Source of the DNA: Oscillospiraceae bacterium
GTDB lineage: Bacteria; Bacillota; Clostridia; Oscillospirales; Acutalibacteraceae
Length of the DNA stretch: 64,000 nucleotides
Assembly: GCA_015065615.1 (NCBI GenBank)
Contig: SVPY01000008.1
Span: 1-64,000, forward strand
Reading direction: 5' to 3'
Made by a program: the position numbers and the translations under genes. Under the pieces are notes generated by a model. That model was not told where the DNA came from and did not search any database. It saw nothing but the letters and a program-made list of their open reading frames with translations. This document shows positions 25,140 through 33,381 of the stretch, piece by piece. How positions within the stretch are numbered: the stretch's first letter is position 1; each line of letters begins with the position of its first letter.

Positions 25140-26141
25140 TTAAAGTTTAAGCTTGGGTGCAGCGTCGGAATCCTTTAAGCCTTCCTGCTCAAGGATGCTT
25201 TCCATAACCGTCATATCAGCCTGAAGGTCCAACACCTGAGTGCCGAAAAGGGTATCCAGCTGCTTTTCAAAGGCTGTGGCTATGGTTTCCATCATACCTT
25301 CAATATCAAACATAGCGCTTCTGATGTTTTCTCCCTTAACGCTCTGGCGGGAGAGGGTCTCGTAGCTGTTTAAAAGCTTTACGGTGGTAGGCAGGTAGTA
25401 ATTCATAAATTTCTTGATTTCGGGAATCTGAGAGGGATTATCCTTTACGAAATCGAAAATATCCTTTGCGGCTTTCTCCATTCTGTCAATGGAATTTGAA
25501 ATGCCTTCGTGCTCAATTGCGATATTTGCTTCTCTTAATTTTTTGATATACTCGTTGCCTTCGAGAATGATTTTATCAAGCTCCTCGTTACCTGTGGAGT
25601 TTTTCTTTCTCTCCTCCTCGGCGGCTTTTTCTTTTCTTTCAGCTATTTCTTTTTTGATTCTCTCTTCTTCTTCAAAGCGGAAGCGTTCGGCTTCTTCCTC
25701 TGCCTTTTTCTCTTTGTTTTCCTTAATTTTCTTGCTTATAAATTTTCCTAAGAAAACGATGCCTGCAATTAAAGCAGCAATTAATGCGAGATTGAGCGCG
25801 CCGCTTATCACAAGGTCAAGCATATTTAAAATCACGTTTCCGAAAACAAAAATAAGAAGAATTATTATTGCTATCTTACCGTCGGTAGAAGCTTTGGTCT
25901 TGCGGGAGCTTTTCTTTTTGAAGGGAGTGCCCATATTGGCTCTTACGTCCACGTAAGGGGGAGGCGGAGCGCTGTCTCTGTGACTACCGTACATATTTAC
26001 GGGAGGCGGGGAAGAGGCGCGGCGGTTGTTATATTTGGGAGCTCTGTTCATCTCTCTGCCAAGCTCTTTAGCTATACTGTTTACAACGTTCATAGCTATG
26101 GCTTTTTTCATACTGTCGCTGTAGCGATTGTTTCGTCTCAA
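25140..26141 (-). CDS. xpaC: XpaC-like protein (5-bromo-4-chloroindolyl phosphate hydrolysis family)
   Basis: A 333-residue protein. A basic N-terminus with Pro-rich stretch (PPPPYVDV) precedes a double hydrophobic segment (about residues 88-135), a charged coiled coil (about 135-190, Glu/Lys/Arg-rich) and a C-terminal helical domain (KDIFDFVKDNPSQIPEIKKFMNYYLPTTVKLL) that matches XpaC. In Firmicutes xpaC and telA are commonly paired; the reported phosphatase phenotype is poorly understood. It heads the three-gene minus-strand operon. Confidence 0.8.
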   Translation of the reverse strand: MRRNNRYSDSMKKAIAMNVVNSIAKELGREMNRAPKYNNRRASSPPPVNMYGSHRDSAPPPPYVDVRANMGTPFKKKSSRKTKASTDGKIAIIILLIFVFGNVILNMLDLVISGALNLALIAALIAGIVFLGKFISKKIKENKEKKAEEEAERFRFEEEERIKKEIAERKEKAAEEERKKNSTGNEELDKIILEGNEYIKKLREANIAIEHEGISNSIDRMEKAAKDIFDFVKDNPSQIPEIKKFMNYYLPTTVKLLNSYETLSRQSVKGENIRSAMFDIEGMMETIATAFEKQLDTLFGTQVLDLQADMTVMESILEQEGLKDSDAAPKLKL

Positions 26142-26400
26142 GGTTTTTCCTCGCTTTTGATTTATATAAAATGAATTAAATATAATTATACAAATATATT
26201 CTACTTTTTGTTTAAGACTATGTCAAGAATTAGGTAAAGAAAATAGTAAAAATAAATAAATTTTTAAGAATTGATTCATAAATACGAATTTAAAAAGTAA
26301 ATTATTAACTTGTGAATTAAAAAGCTTTACTTGGAAATATTAAAGCTAAGGCATAAAAATGCCCTTTTAAATGCGGTTTTAACTGCGGAAAGGAAAATTT

Positions 26401-27147
26401 ATGAAAAAGTATATAAGTATATTTTTGGCGGTAGTTTTAACCTTTACTCTTTTTACCGCCTGCGGCAGAAACAAAGATAAAAATAATTCATCCTCTATGA
26501 ATTCGAACTCAACAAGTTCAGGCATGAATTCAAACTCAGACTCAAACTCTGATTCCGGCATGAGCGGCAGTTCAGGTTCCGGCTCAAATTCAAGCGAAAG
26601 CGGCACGGAAAGTTTCCCCGATTCAAGCGGCTCGGGTATGCCTGCTTCTCCCGATGAAGGCGATTTGAGTTCAGGCGACCCCGGCAGCTCTTTGAGACCC
26701 AGCGAAGCTCAGAACAGAAATCTCGATGAAATTGCCGCCGCTTTAAAAGAGGAGTACGGCAACGATTATTTACCCGACACCGTTATAAGTAACAGCGAAA
26801 TAGAAGAGATGACGGGTATTACTTCCGATATGTACGAAGATATTTACGGTGAAAAAAGTGCGATGAGTATGCACCCTGATATTTTTATTGCTGTAAAAGC
26901 CAAGAACAATAAAAAAGATGAAGTAAAAAAGCTTCTTGAAAAGTATAAGGAAACAATGGCATCCGATAAAAATTATGAGGCTGCAGGCGAAAGAATCAAT
27001 AACGCTCAGGTAATGGAGCAGGATAACTACGTCTTTTTATACCTCTTAGGCAAGAGCGATTTCGGCGACACGGTAAGTGATATCGGCGGCGAAATAGGCA
27101 AGGAATTAAAAAGAGCCGAGGAAGTAATTAAAAATATGCTCTCATAA
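26401..27147 (+). CDS. Lipoprotein with Ser/Asn-rich linker, DUF4358-like
   Basis: A 248-residue protein. The signal ends in FTAC (Cys21). A low-complexity linker of about 75 residues (Ser, Asn, Gly, Asp) follows, then a C-terminal domain of about 140 residues that resembles DUF4358 in clostridial lipoproteins (IEEMTGITSDMYEDIYGE, MHPDIFIAVKAK, DNYVFLYLLG). Function unknown. The start has GGAAAGGAAA upstream. A terminator and the promoter of the next operon follow closely. Confidence 0.7.
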   Translation: MKKYISIFLAVVLTFTLFTACGRNKDKNNSSSMNSNSTSSGMNSNSDSNSDSGMSGSSGSGSNSSESGTESFPDSSGSGMPASPDEGDLSSGDPGSSLRPSEAQNRNLDEIAAALKEEYGNDYLPDTVISNSEIEEMTGITSDMYEDIYGEKSAMSMHPDIFIAVKAKNNKKDEVKKLLEKYKETMASDKNYEAAGERINNAQVMEQDNYVFLYLLGKSDFGDTVSDIGGEIGKELKRAEEVIKNMLS

Positions 27148-27149
27148 TG

Positions 27150-27178
27150 TTGAAAGCAAAAGTTCTTTATGTTATACT
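27150..27178 (+). promoter_or_regulatory. Promoter of the HAD-MATE-yqhQ-prmC operon
   Basis: TTGAAA (27150-27155), 17 nt, TATACT (27173-27178) with TGT before it (extended -10). It starts only two bases after the lipoprotein stop. Confidence 0.72.
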
Positions 27179-27188
27179 AACTATGTAT

Positions 27189-27233
27189 AGCGTTTAAGAA
27201 CGCTTTTAAAGTCCTATAAATTTATTTTATAGG
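27189..27233 (+). terminator. Two leader hairpins before the HAD gene
   Basis: AGCGTT-taag-AACGCT followed by TTT (27189-27207), then CCTATAAA / TTTATAGG (27213-27233). Both lie downstream of the promoter at 27150-27178, so they may be a lipoprotein terminator or leader attenuation. The short T-run makes termination weak. Confidence 0.45.
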
Positions 27234-27257
27234 GCAATACATAAAAGGACCGTGAAA

Positions 27258-27920
27258 ATGGATTTATTAAAAAATATAAAGTGCGCTATATTTGACGTGG
27301 ACGGCACTCTGCTTGACTCAATGGGTATGTGGAACAGTATAACCTACGAGTATGCGGATTTTAAAAAGATATACGCCCCCGAAGGACTTTCAAAGGAGAT
27401 GAATAAGCTCTCTTTAACGGGTTGCGCAGAGCTTTATAAGAAGCTCGGTGCTGAAGGCACCGTGGAAGAAATTGCCGAAGAGATCGTGGAGATGGCGCGG
27501 GAGCGCTACCGCACCGTGATAAAAGAAAAGCCGGGAGCAAGAGAATTTGTTAAGCTTTTAAATGAAAAGGGAATTCATATTGCTATTGCCACAGCTTCCG
27601 ATATCGGCGGACTTATGCCTGCTTTAAAAAGAGAAGGCATTGCGGATTTTATAGAGTATGCAATCTCCTGCGAGGATATAGGTAAGGGAAAAAGCGAGCC
27701 TGACGTGTATTTAAAGTGTACGGAGCAATTTAAGGTCACTCCGGGTGAATGTGTAATTTTCGAGGACGCTTTATACGCATCTAAAACCGCGAAAAAGGCA
27801 GGGTTTAAGCTGGTGGCGGTGGATGAAGCCTGCTACAGCGAAAAGGATAGGGAAGAGCTTAAAAGTTTAAGCGATTTATATATTTATGATTTCAGCGAAC
27901 TTATAAAGGAGTTAAAATAA
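27258..27920 (+). CDS. HAD-superfamily phosphatase
   Basis: A 221-residue HAD hydrolase, subfamily IA, resembling beta-phosphoglucomutase and other sugar-phosphate phosphatases. Motif I is FDVDGTLLDSMGMW, motif II falls in ATASD, and motifs III/IV in GKGKSEPD and CVIFEDA. The track begins at a GTG two codons earlier, which touches AAAGGA; the ATG at 27258 has a normal 8-nt spacing. Substrate unknown. It is first in an operon with a MATE exporter 1 bp downstream. Confidence 0.85.
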   Translation: MDLLKNIKCAIFDVDGTLLDSMGMWNSITYEYADFKKIYAPEGLSKEMNKLSLTGCAELYKKLGAEGTVEEIAEEIVEMARERYRTVIKEKPGAREFVKLLNEKGIHIAIATASDIGGLMPALKREGIADFIEYAISCEDIGKGKSEPDVYLKCTEQFKVTPGECVIFEDALYASKTAKKAGFKLVAVDEACYSEKDREELKSLSDLYIYDFSELIKELK

Positions 27921-27921
27921 G

Positions 27922-29340
27922 ATGTTCAGAACTATAAAAAGAAAATTTATCGGCGATAAAGCTTTTTACAAAGCCGTTCTCGCTTTGGTTATTCCTCTTA
28001 TTATCCAGCAGGGTATAACAAGCTTCGTAAGCCTGCTTGATAATATTATGGTTGGCGCTCTGGGTACTGCATCTATCAGTGCCGTTGCCATTGTAAACCA
28101 GCTTATGATGGTGTTTAACCTTACGATTTTCGGTGCGATCTCGGGCGTTGCTATTTTCGGCGCACAGTTTTTCGGAAAGGGCGATATGGAGAATTTCCGT
28201 TTTACTTTCCGCTTTAAAATGATACTCAGCATAATAGCATCTGTTTTAGGTATTCTTGTGTTCGTATTTTTCGGCGGAAACCTTATAAATATGTTCCTGC
28301 ACGAAAGCGAGGGCTCTGCCGAAGAAATTAAGGCTACCTACGATTTTGCCATGAACTATATGTACATAATGCTTGTGGGTTTAATTCCCTTTGCAATAGT
28401 TCAGGCTTACGGCAGTACTTTAAGAGAAACAGGCGAAACCGTAGCCCCCATGGTAGCAAGTGTAATTGCTATTTTAACTAACCTTGTTTTAAATTACCTT
28501 TTTATGTTCGGTATTTTCCATTGGGGTGTAGTTGGCGCCGCCTTGGCAACGGTAATTTCCCGTTACATAGAAATGGTTTACGTGGTTTTACACGCACATC
28601 GCCACAAGTATAAGTATAATTTTATTATCGGCGCTTATAAATCCTTATACGTGCCTATGCATCTTATCAAAAAGATTGCAATTACAGGTTTCCCTCTGCT
28701 TTTAAACGAAACACTTTGGTCAATGGGTATGACGGCTATAAACCAGAGCTATTCACTCCGCGGTCTTGAAGCTGTTGCGGCAGTTAATATGAATGCTACG
28801 GCATGGCAGATATTCTGCATTATTATGATGGCAATGGGCAGTGCAGTGGCTATTATAGTAGGCCAGCATTTAGGTGCGGGCGAAATCGAAAAAGCCAAGG
28901 ACGTAGACAATAAGCTTATTTTCCTTACGGTGGTACTTCACATAGGGATAGGTATTATATTTATAGCGGCTTCACCTTTTATTCCCCTTTTATATAACGT
29001 TGAACCTACCGTAAGAAGCCTTGCTACAAGCCTTATGATCATCAACGGCGCGTCGCTCCCCATTCACGCTTTCGTACACGTTGTTTACTTCACTATAAGA
29101 AGCGGCGGCAAAACAATGATAACCTTCTTCTTCGACTGCGTATACACCTGGTGCGTACCCGTTGTGCTTGCATCTGTGCTTTGTAATTTCACAACTCTTT
29201 CCCTTCCTTACGTATATTTTGCGGTACAGTTTATTGACATAGTAAAAACCGTAATCGGTATATTTATGCTGAAATCAGGTTTCTGGGCAAAAAATATTAT
29301 AGACGATGATAACAAAAAAGAGGTAAAAACAAATGGATAA
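27922..29340 (+). CDS. MATE family efflux transporter
   Basis: A 472-residue exporter with about 12 membrane helices. Marks include ALVIPLIIQQGITSFVSLLDNIMVG, FGAQFFGKGD and LLNETLWSMGMTAINQSYS. It is from a different MATE branch from the gene at 10546. It begins 1 bp after the HAD stop and overlaps the DUF896 gene by 8 bp, so translation is coupled. Substrate unknown. Confidence 0.88.
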   Translation: MFRTIKRKFIGDKAFYKAVLALVIPLIIQQGITSFVSLLDNIMVGALGTASISAVAIVNQLMMVFNLTIFGAISGVAIFGAQFFGKGDMENFRFTFRFKMILSIIASVLGILVFVFFGGNLINMFLHESEGSAEEIKATYDFAMNYMYIMLVGLIPFAIVQAYGSTLRETGETVAPMVASVIAILTNLVLNYLFMFGIFHWGVVGAALATVISRYIEMVYVVLHAHRHKYKYNFIIGAYKSLYVPMHLIKKIAITGFPLLLNETLWSMGMTAINQSYSLRGLEAVAAVNMNATAWQIFCIIMMAMGSAVAIIVGQHLGAGEIEKAKDVDNKLIFLTVVLHIGIGIIFIAASPFIPLLYNVEPTVRSLATSLMIINGASLPIHAFVHVVYFTIRSGGKTMITFFFDCVYTWCVPVVLASVLCNFTTLSLPYVYFAVQFIDIVKTVIGIFMLKSGFWAKNIIDDDNKKEVKTNG

Positions 29341-29539
29341 GGCTAAAATCGACAGAATAAATTTTCTTGCAAAAAAATCCAAAACCGAAGGCTTGACCGA
29401 GGCAGAGCTTAACGAGCAGAAGGAATTAAGAAAAGAATATATCGCATCCTACGTAAACAATTTAAAGGCTCAGCTTGAAAATACTTACATTCAGGATGAA
29501 AACGGAAATAAAACAAAGCTTAAAAAGAAAGGCGAATAA
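29333..29539 (+). CDS. DUF896 (YnzC-like) small protein
   Basis: A 68-residue DUF896 family protein, similar to B. subtilis YnzC, which belongs to the SOS regulon. The helical hairpin pattern KIDRINFLAKKSKTEGLTEAE then EQKELRKEYIASYVNNLKAQL is diagnostic. The C-terminal half is charged. It overlaps the MATE gene by 8 bp and abuts yqhQ, where the next ATG follows the stop directly. Molecular role unknown. Confidence 0.85.
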   Translation: MDKAKIDRINFLAKKSKTEGLTEAELNEQKELRKEYIASYVNNLKAQLENTYIQDENGNKTKLKKKGE

Positions 29540-30469
29540 ATGAGCAAAAAAACATCAATCGGCGGCCAGGCTCTTATGGAAGGCATAATGATGGTTGGCC
29601 CTAATAAAAAGGTTGCCGCTTTCTGCGATAAAAACGGCAATATTACAACCGAAGAAATAGTTTGCCCTGCTTTAAAAGATAAATACCCCATTTTAGGCAA
29701 GCCCTTTATAAGAGGCATTTTCAGTATGGCTCACTCCCTTAATATGGGTATGAAGGCTATGGAGCGCTCTGCGGATAAAGCTATGGAAGGGGAAGAAGTC
29801 TCCGAGAGTAAGTTTGATAAATGGGTAACGGAGAAAATGGGCGATAAAATGTCCGGCGTTATTACTGCAGTAGGTAGTGTGCTGGGTATTCTTCTTTCCG
29901 TGCTTTTATTTATGTATCTGCCAAGTTTAATTACAAACGGCATCAAGTATTTTGCAGGCGAGGGCATAGAAGCCTTCAGAAGCTTAATTGAAGGCGGCTT
30001 AAGAATGGTAATATTCTTAATTTATATTCTTCTTATCTCTCTTATGCCCGATATAAAGCGTGTTTTTATGTATCACGGTGCAGAGCATAAAACAATTTTC
30101 TGCTACGAAGCAGAGCTTCCCTTAACTGTAGAAAACGTTAAAAAGCAGTCCCGTTTTCACCCCAGATGCGGCACAAGCTTTATGACTTTGATTATTTTAA
30201 TAGGTATTATAGTTGGCTTCTTAATTCCTTTCCAGGATCCCCTCTTAAGAACCCTTATGAAGATATTAACTCTTCCTGTGGTTATAAGTGTAGGCTACGA
30301 GCTTATTAAATTCTGCGGCAAGCACGACGGCATTTTATGCAGAATAATCTCTTATCCCGGACTTTTAATACAGAGAATTACCACAAAAGAGCCCGACGAT
30401 AAAATGATTGAAACAGCTATCGCCGCTATGGAAGAGGTTATCCCCGAAAACGGAGAAGACATTATATAA
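29540..30469 (+). CDS. yqhQ: DUF1385 membrane protein (YqhQ family)
   Basis: A 309-residue protein of the DUF1385 family. It opens with SIGGQALMEGIMMVGP and has a run of membrane helices from about residue 110. The conserved YHGAEHKTIFCYE and SRFHPRCGTSFM motifs, rich in His, Glu and Cys, suggest metal binding. In Firmicutes it commonly precedes prmC, as here. Its biochemical activity is not known. The stop overlaps the prmC ATG by one base. Confidence 0.88.
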   Translation: MSKKTSIGGQALMEGIMMVGPNKKVAAFCDKNGNITTEEIVCPALKDKYPILGKPFIRGIFSMAHSLNMGMKAMERSADKAMEGEEVSESKFDKWVTEKMGDKMSGVITAVGSVLGILLSVLLFMYLPSLITNGIKYFAGEGIEAFRSLIEGGLRMVIFLIYILLISLMPDIKRVFMYHGAEHKTIFCYEAELPLTVENVKKQSRFHPRCGTSFMTLIILIGIIVGFLIPFQDPLLRTLMKILTLPVVISVGYELIKFCGKHDGILCRIISYPGLLIQRITTKEPDDKMIETAIAAMEEVIPENGEDII

Positions 30470-31302
30470 TGAAAACGCTTAAAGAACTTTATCTCTTTGC
30501 CAAAAAGGAGCTTAAAGAGAAGGAAGAGGGAGAGGCTTTAATTCTTAGTGAAGCTTTTCTTTCTGCAGGCAGGCGCGAAATTTCCCTTTACGGCGAAAAA
30601 ACTGTGCCCGAAACAGAAAGCGAAAAATTCCTTGAGGCTGTAAAAATGCGAAAAGAAAATAGACCCCTTCAGTATATTACGGGATACGAATATTTCGGTG
30701 ATATGAAGCTGGAAGTCGGCGAAGGGGTGCTTATTCCAAGGGAAGATACCTTGCCTCTGTGCGAGGTTGCCGCCGAATTTGCAGGCGATAAAAATGTATT
30801 GGGTATTGACCTTTGCTCAGGCAGCGGCGCCATAGCCTTGTATATTGTAAATAAGTGTAAAAATTCCAAAGTTTACGCTATGGAGCTTTACGAAGGCGCA
30901 ATAAAATACCTTGAAAAGAATATTGAAGCTTACGGCGAAAAGAGAGTAAATTTCATTAAAGGCGACGTGCTTGAAAATCCCGATGAAAATTTACCTGAGC
31001 TTGATTTTATAGTTTCAAATCCCCCCTATATTTTAACTTCCGAAGTGGCTTCTTTGCAGGAGGAAGTAAAAAAAGAGCCCGTAACTGCCCTTGACGGCGG
31101 TGAGGACGGCCTTGTTTTTTACCGCCATATCGTTAAAGAGTGGGGTAGAAAACTTAAAAAAGGCGGTCTTATGGCTTTTGAAGCCGACCCTCAGGAAATG
31201 GAAGATATCAAGAAGCTTCTTTTAAACGGCGGTTTTGATAATATAGGTATCGTAAACGATTTAGGTGACCTTCAAAGGGTAGTTTACGGGTATAAAAAAT
31301 AA
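30469..31302 (+). CDS. prmC: Release factor glutamine N5-methyltransferase
   Basis: A 277-residue SAM-dependent enzyme that methylates the Gln of the GGQ motif in peptide chain release factors RF1 and RF2. The N-terminal helical domain holds RENRPLQYITGYEYF. The Rossmann domain carries GIDLCSGSGAIAL (SAM site) and the signature VSNPPYI. Length is typical. prfA, which often follows prmC, is absent; the next gene is an unrelated lipoprotein with its own upstream region. Confidence 0.9.
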   Translation: MKTLKELYLFAKKELKEKEEGEALILSEAFLSAGRREISLYGEKTVPETESEKFLEAVKMRKENRPLQYITGYEYFGDMKLEVGEGVLIPREDTLPLCEVAAEFAGDKNVLGIDLCSGSGAIALYIVNKCKNSKVYAMELYEGAIKYLEKNIEAYGEKRVNFIKGDVLENPDENLPELDFIVSNPPYILTSEVASLQEEVKKEPVTALDGGEDGLVFYRHIVKEWGRKLKKGGLMAFEADPQEMEDIKKLLLNGGFDNIGIVNDLGDLQRVVYGYKK

Positions 31303-31434
31303 ATATTCAAAAAATTATTAAAATTTTTTATTTTTAATGTAACATTTCGGGCTTCTTTTCCGTATTATCATAGGTTAAGAAAAACCGATATAAATAAAAC
31401 ATAAACAAAACATAAACCGAAAGGAAAAAACAAA

Positions 31435-31926
31435 ATGAAAAAGTTTTTAGCACTCTTACTCGCAGTTTTATTCGCAGTTTCCGTAGCAGCTTGCGGCAAC
31501 GGCGCAGAATCTTCCAAGAAAATTGAAGGCACACTTGAAGAAGTTATGCAGCAGATTATCGACACAGTTGACGTTGACGCTGAAGTTAAGGAATACGTTC
31601 TCGGCGGTTTAATGCAGATGCCCGTTGATAAAGAAGGCGAAGCTTACTACTTAGGCAAAGAAGGTTTCAACTACGTAGAAGCTTTAGCAGCTGAGCCTAT
31701 GATTACAGCTCAGGCTTTCTCTTTGGTTCTTATCAGAACAGAAAACGCTGAGGAATCCGCTAAGATTTCCGAGGAGATCGTAAAGGTTGTAGACCCCAGA
31801 AAGTGGCTCTGCGTTGGCGTTGAAGAAGATCAGGTTAAGTCCGCTTACGTTAACGACCTCGTAATTCTCATTATGGCAGAAAATGCTGATAAGTACATCG
31901 AGGCTTTCAACGCTCTTGCTAAATAA
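31435..31926 (+). CDS. Small predicted lipoprotein
   Basis: A 163-residue protein. The signal peptide ends at VAAC (Cys20). The mature part is a single alpha/beta domain with IIDTVDVDAEVKEYV, a conserved-looking AEESAKISEEI and a LCVGVEEDQV...NDLVILIMAEN strand pattern. It may be a distant DUF4358-like protein, but I am not certain. GAAAGGAAAAA precedes the ATG. It is followed by a strong terminator. Confidence 0.68.
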   Translation: MKKFLALLLAVLFAVSVAACGNGAESSKKIEGTLEEVMQQIIDTVDVDAEVKEYVLGGLMQMPVDKEGEAYYLGKEGFNYVEALAAEPMITAQAFSLVLIRTENAEESAKISEEIVKVVDPRKWLCVGVEEDQVKSAYVNDLVILIMAENADKYIEAFNALAK

Positions 31927-31933
31927 TCAAAAG

Positions 31934-31974
31934 GCAAAAAATTATCCCACAGATTTATTTCTGTGGGATTTTTT
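31934..31974 (+). terminator. Terminator after the 31435 lipoprotein
   Basis: Perfect 10-bp stem ATCCCACAGA / TCTGTGGGAT, 6-nt loop, then TTTTT. An A-run on the 5' side makes it usable for the converging gene as well. Confidence 0.88.
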
Positions 31975-31990
31975 CTATATTATATATCAA

Positions 31991-32491
31991 TTAAGAGGAA
32001 GTATATTTATCACTTGGCAGTAAGCCGTCGCTCCCTGAGGTGGTATTGCCGTAGCTTCTGTAGAAATTTACTGCCGCATTTTTAAATTCATTTGCCTCGT
32101 ATTTTCTTAAATAATGTGCCGCGTGGTCTGAAATCACCGTTAAATACTCTTTGCCGTTTTCTTCAGTTACGGCATATGCAATGCCTTTATAAATCACTAT
32201 GCCTTTGGCGTTTTTTGTAACTTCGGTGAAATTTTCCACGGGTCTGTAATAATAGTAACTGCCTTTATCCGTGGCTTGTCCGTTCATACATCTTGCGCCA
32301 AGGCGGAAACCTTTAGCATCGACTTCGCCTACGCCGGTAAAACTAACGTTATGGAATAGCCCTACCGTCATCTCTTTAACAGGCAGAGTGCCGCTTTCAT
32401 TCTTCTCGTTAAATATATATCCGTTTGAACAGCCCGAAAACACAGAAAGAATCAGGCACAATGTAATTATTAAACTAAAAATTCTTTTCAT
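31991..32491 (-). CDS. Small predicted lipoprotein, unknown function
   Basis: A 166-residue protein. MKRIFSLIITL leads to FSGC (Cys20). The mature part has a beta-rich pattern with YYYYRPVENFTEV and GKEYLTVISDHAAHYLRKYEANEF. Family not recognised. AAAGGAGAG precedes the ATG. It lies downstream of RNA-A on the same strand, but the RNA-A terminator separates them. Confidence 0.62.
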   Translation of the reverse strand: MKRIFSLIITLCLILSVFSGCSNGYIFNEKNESGTLPVKEMTVGLFHNVSFTGVGEVDAKGFRLGARCMNGQATDKGSYYYYRPVENFTEVTKNAKGIVIYKGIAYAVTEENGKEYLTVISDHAAHYLRKYEANEFKNAAVNFYRSYGNTTSGSDGLLPSDKYTSS

Positions 32492-32559
32492 AAAATCACT
32501 CTCCTTTCCCGTTTCACTATATAAGACGTATAGAAAGGTAAAATATTACACCGATAATA

Positions 32560-32623
32560 AGAAAAACAAAAATAAAAATGACCCTTGATTGTTTCATCAC
32601 CAGTAATCCACAATCAAGGGTCA
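32560..32623 (-). terminator. Terminator of RNA-A
   Basis: Perfect 14-bp stem TGACCCTTGATTGT / ACAATCAAGGGTCA, a 17-nt loop, then TTTTTATTTTTG on the minus strand. Relative to copy B two pairs differ by compensatory change and one by a wobble. Confidence 0.9.
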
Positions 32624-33114
32624 TTTCTGTTCAATCTTAGTATCTAACATCAATTGTTTACCTTCGCTTTCTTTGAACTGAAACGATACCCATTTATTAA
32701 ATTTTCCTTATGCGTTCTCTTTATTTCGTACTACCTTTCCATATTATTTTCTCTTTCCTTAAATTCGGTTATCTTTAAGCTTAATCTTAAAGTATTTTCT
32801 AAATTTATCTTCTTTAAAAAATATACCGTAATTTATTTTTTAAGAATTCTATCGTACGTGCTTTTCGAGAACTCTTTTTCGTGAGGCATCATTTCGTGAT
32901 TCCTTTTTTCAGGAGAAATTTTGGAGTCAGTCTTGCTTTTTTTGCTCACATCTGAAATTCTGTTTCCTAATGGCGGCTCGTGCCGAATTTTAATTTTCCT
33001 AATTATTTTTTTGGTTACTTCAATTCTCCTCGCTGAATCTTTTGGCCCTTTAATAATTATTTAAATTAAATCGGTTTTAAGATTAGTACATTGGACTCAT
33101 CCTTTCTTTTCTGT
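32560..33114 (-). ncRNA. Large RNA gene, copy A (about 555 nt)
   Basis: Candidate RNA gene with no convincing protein. It has a promoter (33121-33149), a 5' block AAAGGATGAGTCCAATGTAC, a middle block around GCACGTACGATA and GTATATTTTTTAAAGAAGA, a conserved hairpin (ACTTTAAG, 6-nt loop, CTTAAAG), GGTAGTACGAA, and a 3' block GATGTTAGATAC ... ATTGAACAGAAAT that runs straight into the terminator. All these blocks recur in order in copy B (39687-40080). Copy A holds roughly 150 extra nt between the 5' and middle blocks. I cannot match it to RNase P, tmRNA, SRP, 6S or another family I know. Confidence 0.72.
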
Positions 33115-33120
33115 GATTAA

Positions 33121-33149
33121 ATAATAACATAAAATTCACTAAAATACAA
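33121..33149 (-). promoter_or_regulatory. Promoter of RNA-A
   Basis: Minus strand TTGTAT (33144-33149), 17 nt, TATTAT (33121-33126) with TGT directly before it. Just upstream, TTTGTGCATTATT-CATATTGTA is conserved with copy B, suggesting a bound factor or UP-type element. Confidence 0.75.
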
Positions 33150-33224
33150 TATGGAATAATGCACAAATATAAAGGCACCGAATTGTGCAAAAGGGAGAAA
33201 ATAATGTGATGTGCGCAAAAACTA

Positions 33225-33290
33225 TTGACATTTAGTATATAATGTGATAATATAAATGTGTTGGGTTGCTTTTTTCGGGAGAGCTACCCG
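33225..33290 (+). promoter_or_regulatory. Divergent promoter and leader hairpin of copy A
   Basis: TTGACA (33225-33230), 17 nt, TAATAT (33248-33253). The predicted transcript begins near GTGTTGGGTTGCTTTTTT and folds CGGGAGAGCTACCCG (33276-33290). The same promoter spacing, start sequence and hairpin occur in copy B before the YgjP-like gene. In copy A no gene follows on the plus strand, and transcription probably stops at 33333-33372. Confidence 0.65.
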
Positions 33291-33332
33291 TTTAATTTTA
33301 TTTTAAATTATTATTTTATGAAGTTTATAAAA

Positions 33333-33372
33333 AGTAAGGCAGCTGATTTTATTCAGCCGCCTTTTTCTTTTT
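33333..33372. terminator. Bidirectional terminator between the copy A leader and the SDR gene
   Basis: AAGGCAGCTG / CAGCCGCCTT stem with one mismatch and an 8-nt loop, followed on the plus strand by TTTTCTTTTTG. It lies 10 bp beyond the minus-strand SDR stop. Confidence 0.7.
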
Positions 33373-33381
33373 GTAATTTGA

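Noticed and set aside
32654-32884. ORF-track entry of 76 aa antisense to RNA-A
   Set aside because: Low-complexity Phe/Leu/Ser translation of T-rich DNA on the strand opposite the RNA; no ribosome site.
32833-33060. 76-codon open frame inside the copy A insert of the RNA gene (minus strand)
   Set aside because: No ATG, GTG or TTG near the 5' end, Lys-rich composition expected from A-rich DNA, and no counterpart in copy B.
33096-33105. GATGAGTCC in the RNA 5' block as a hammerhead ribozyme core
   Set aside because: The required CUGAUGA plus GAAA and three-stem layout is not present; the match is only local.
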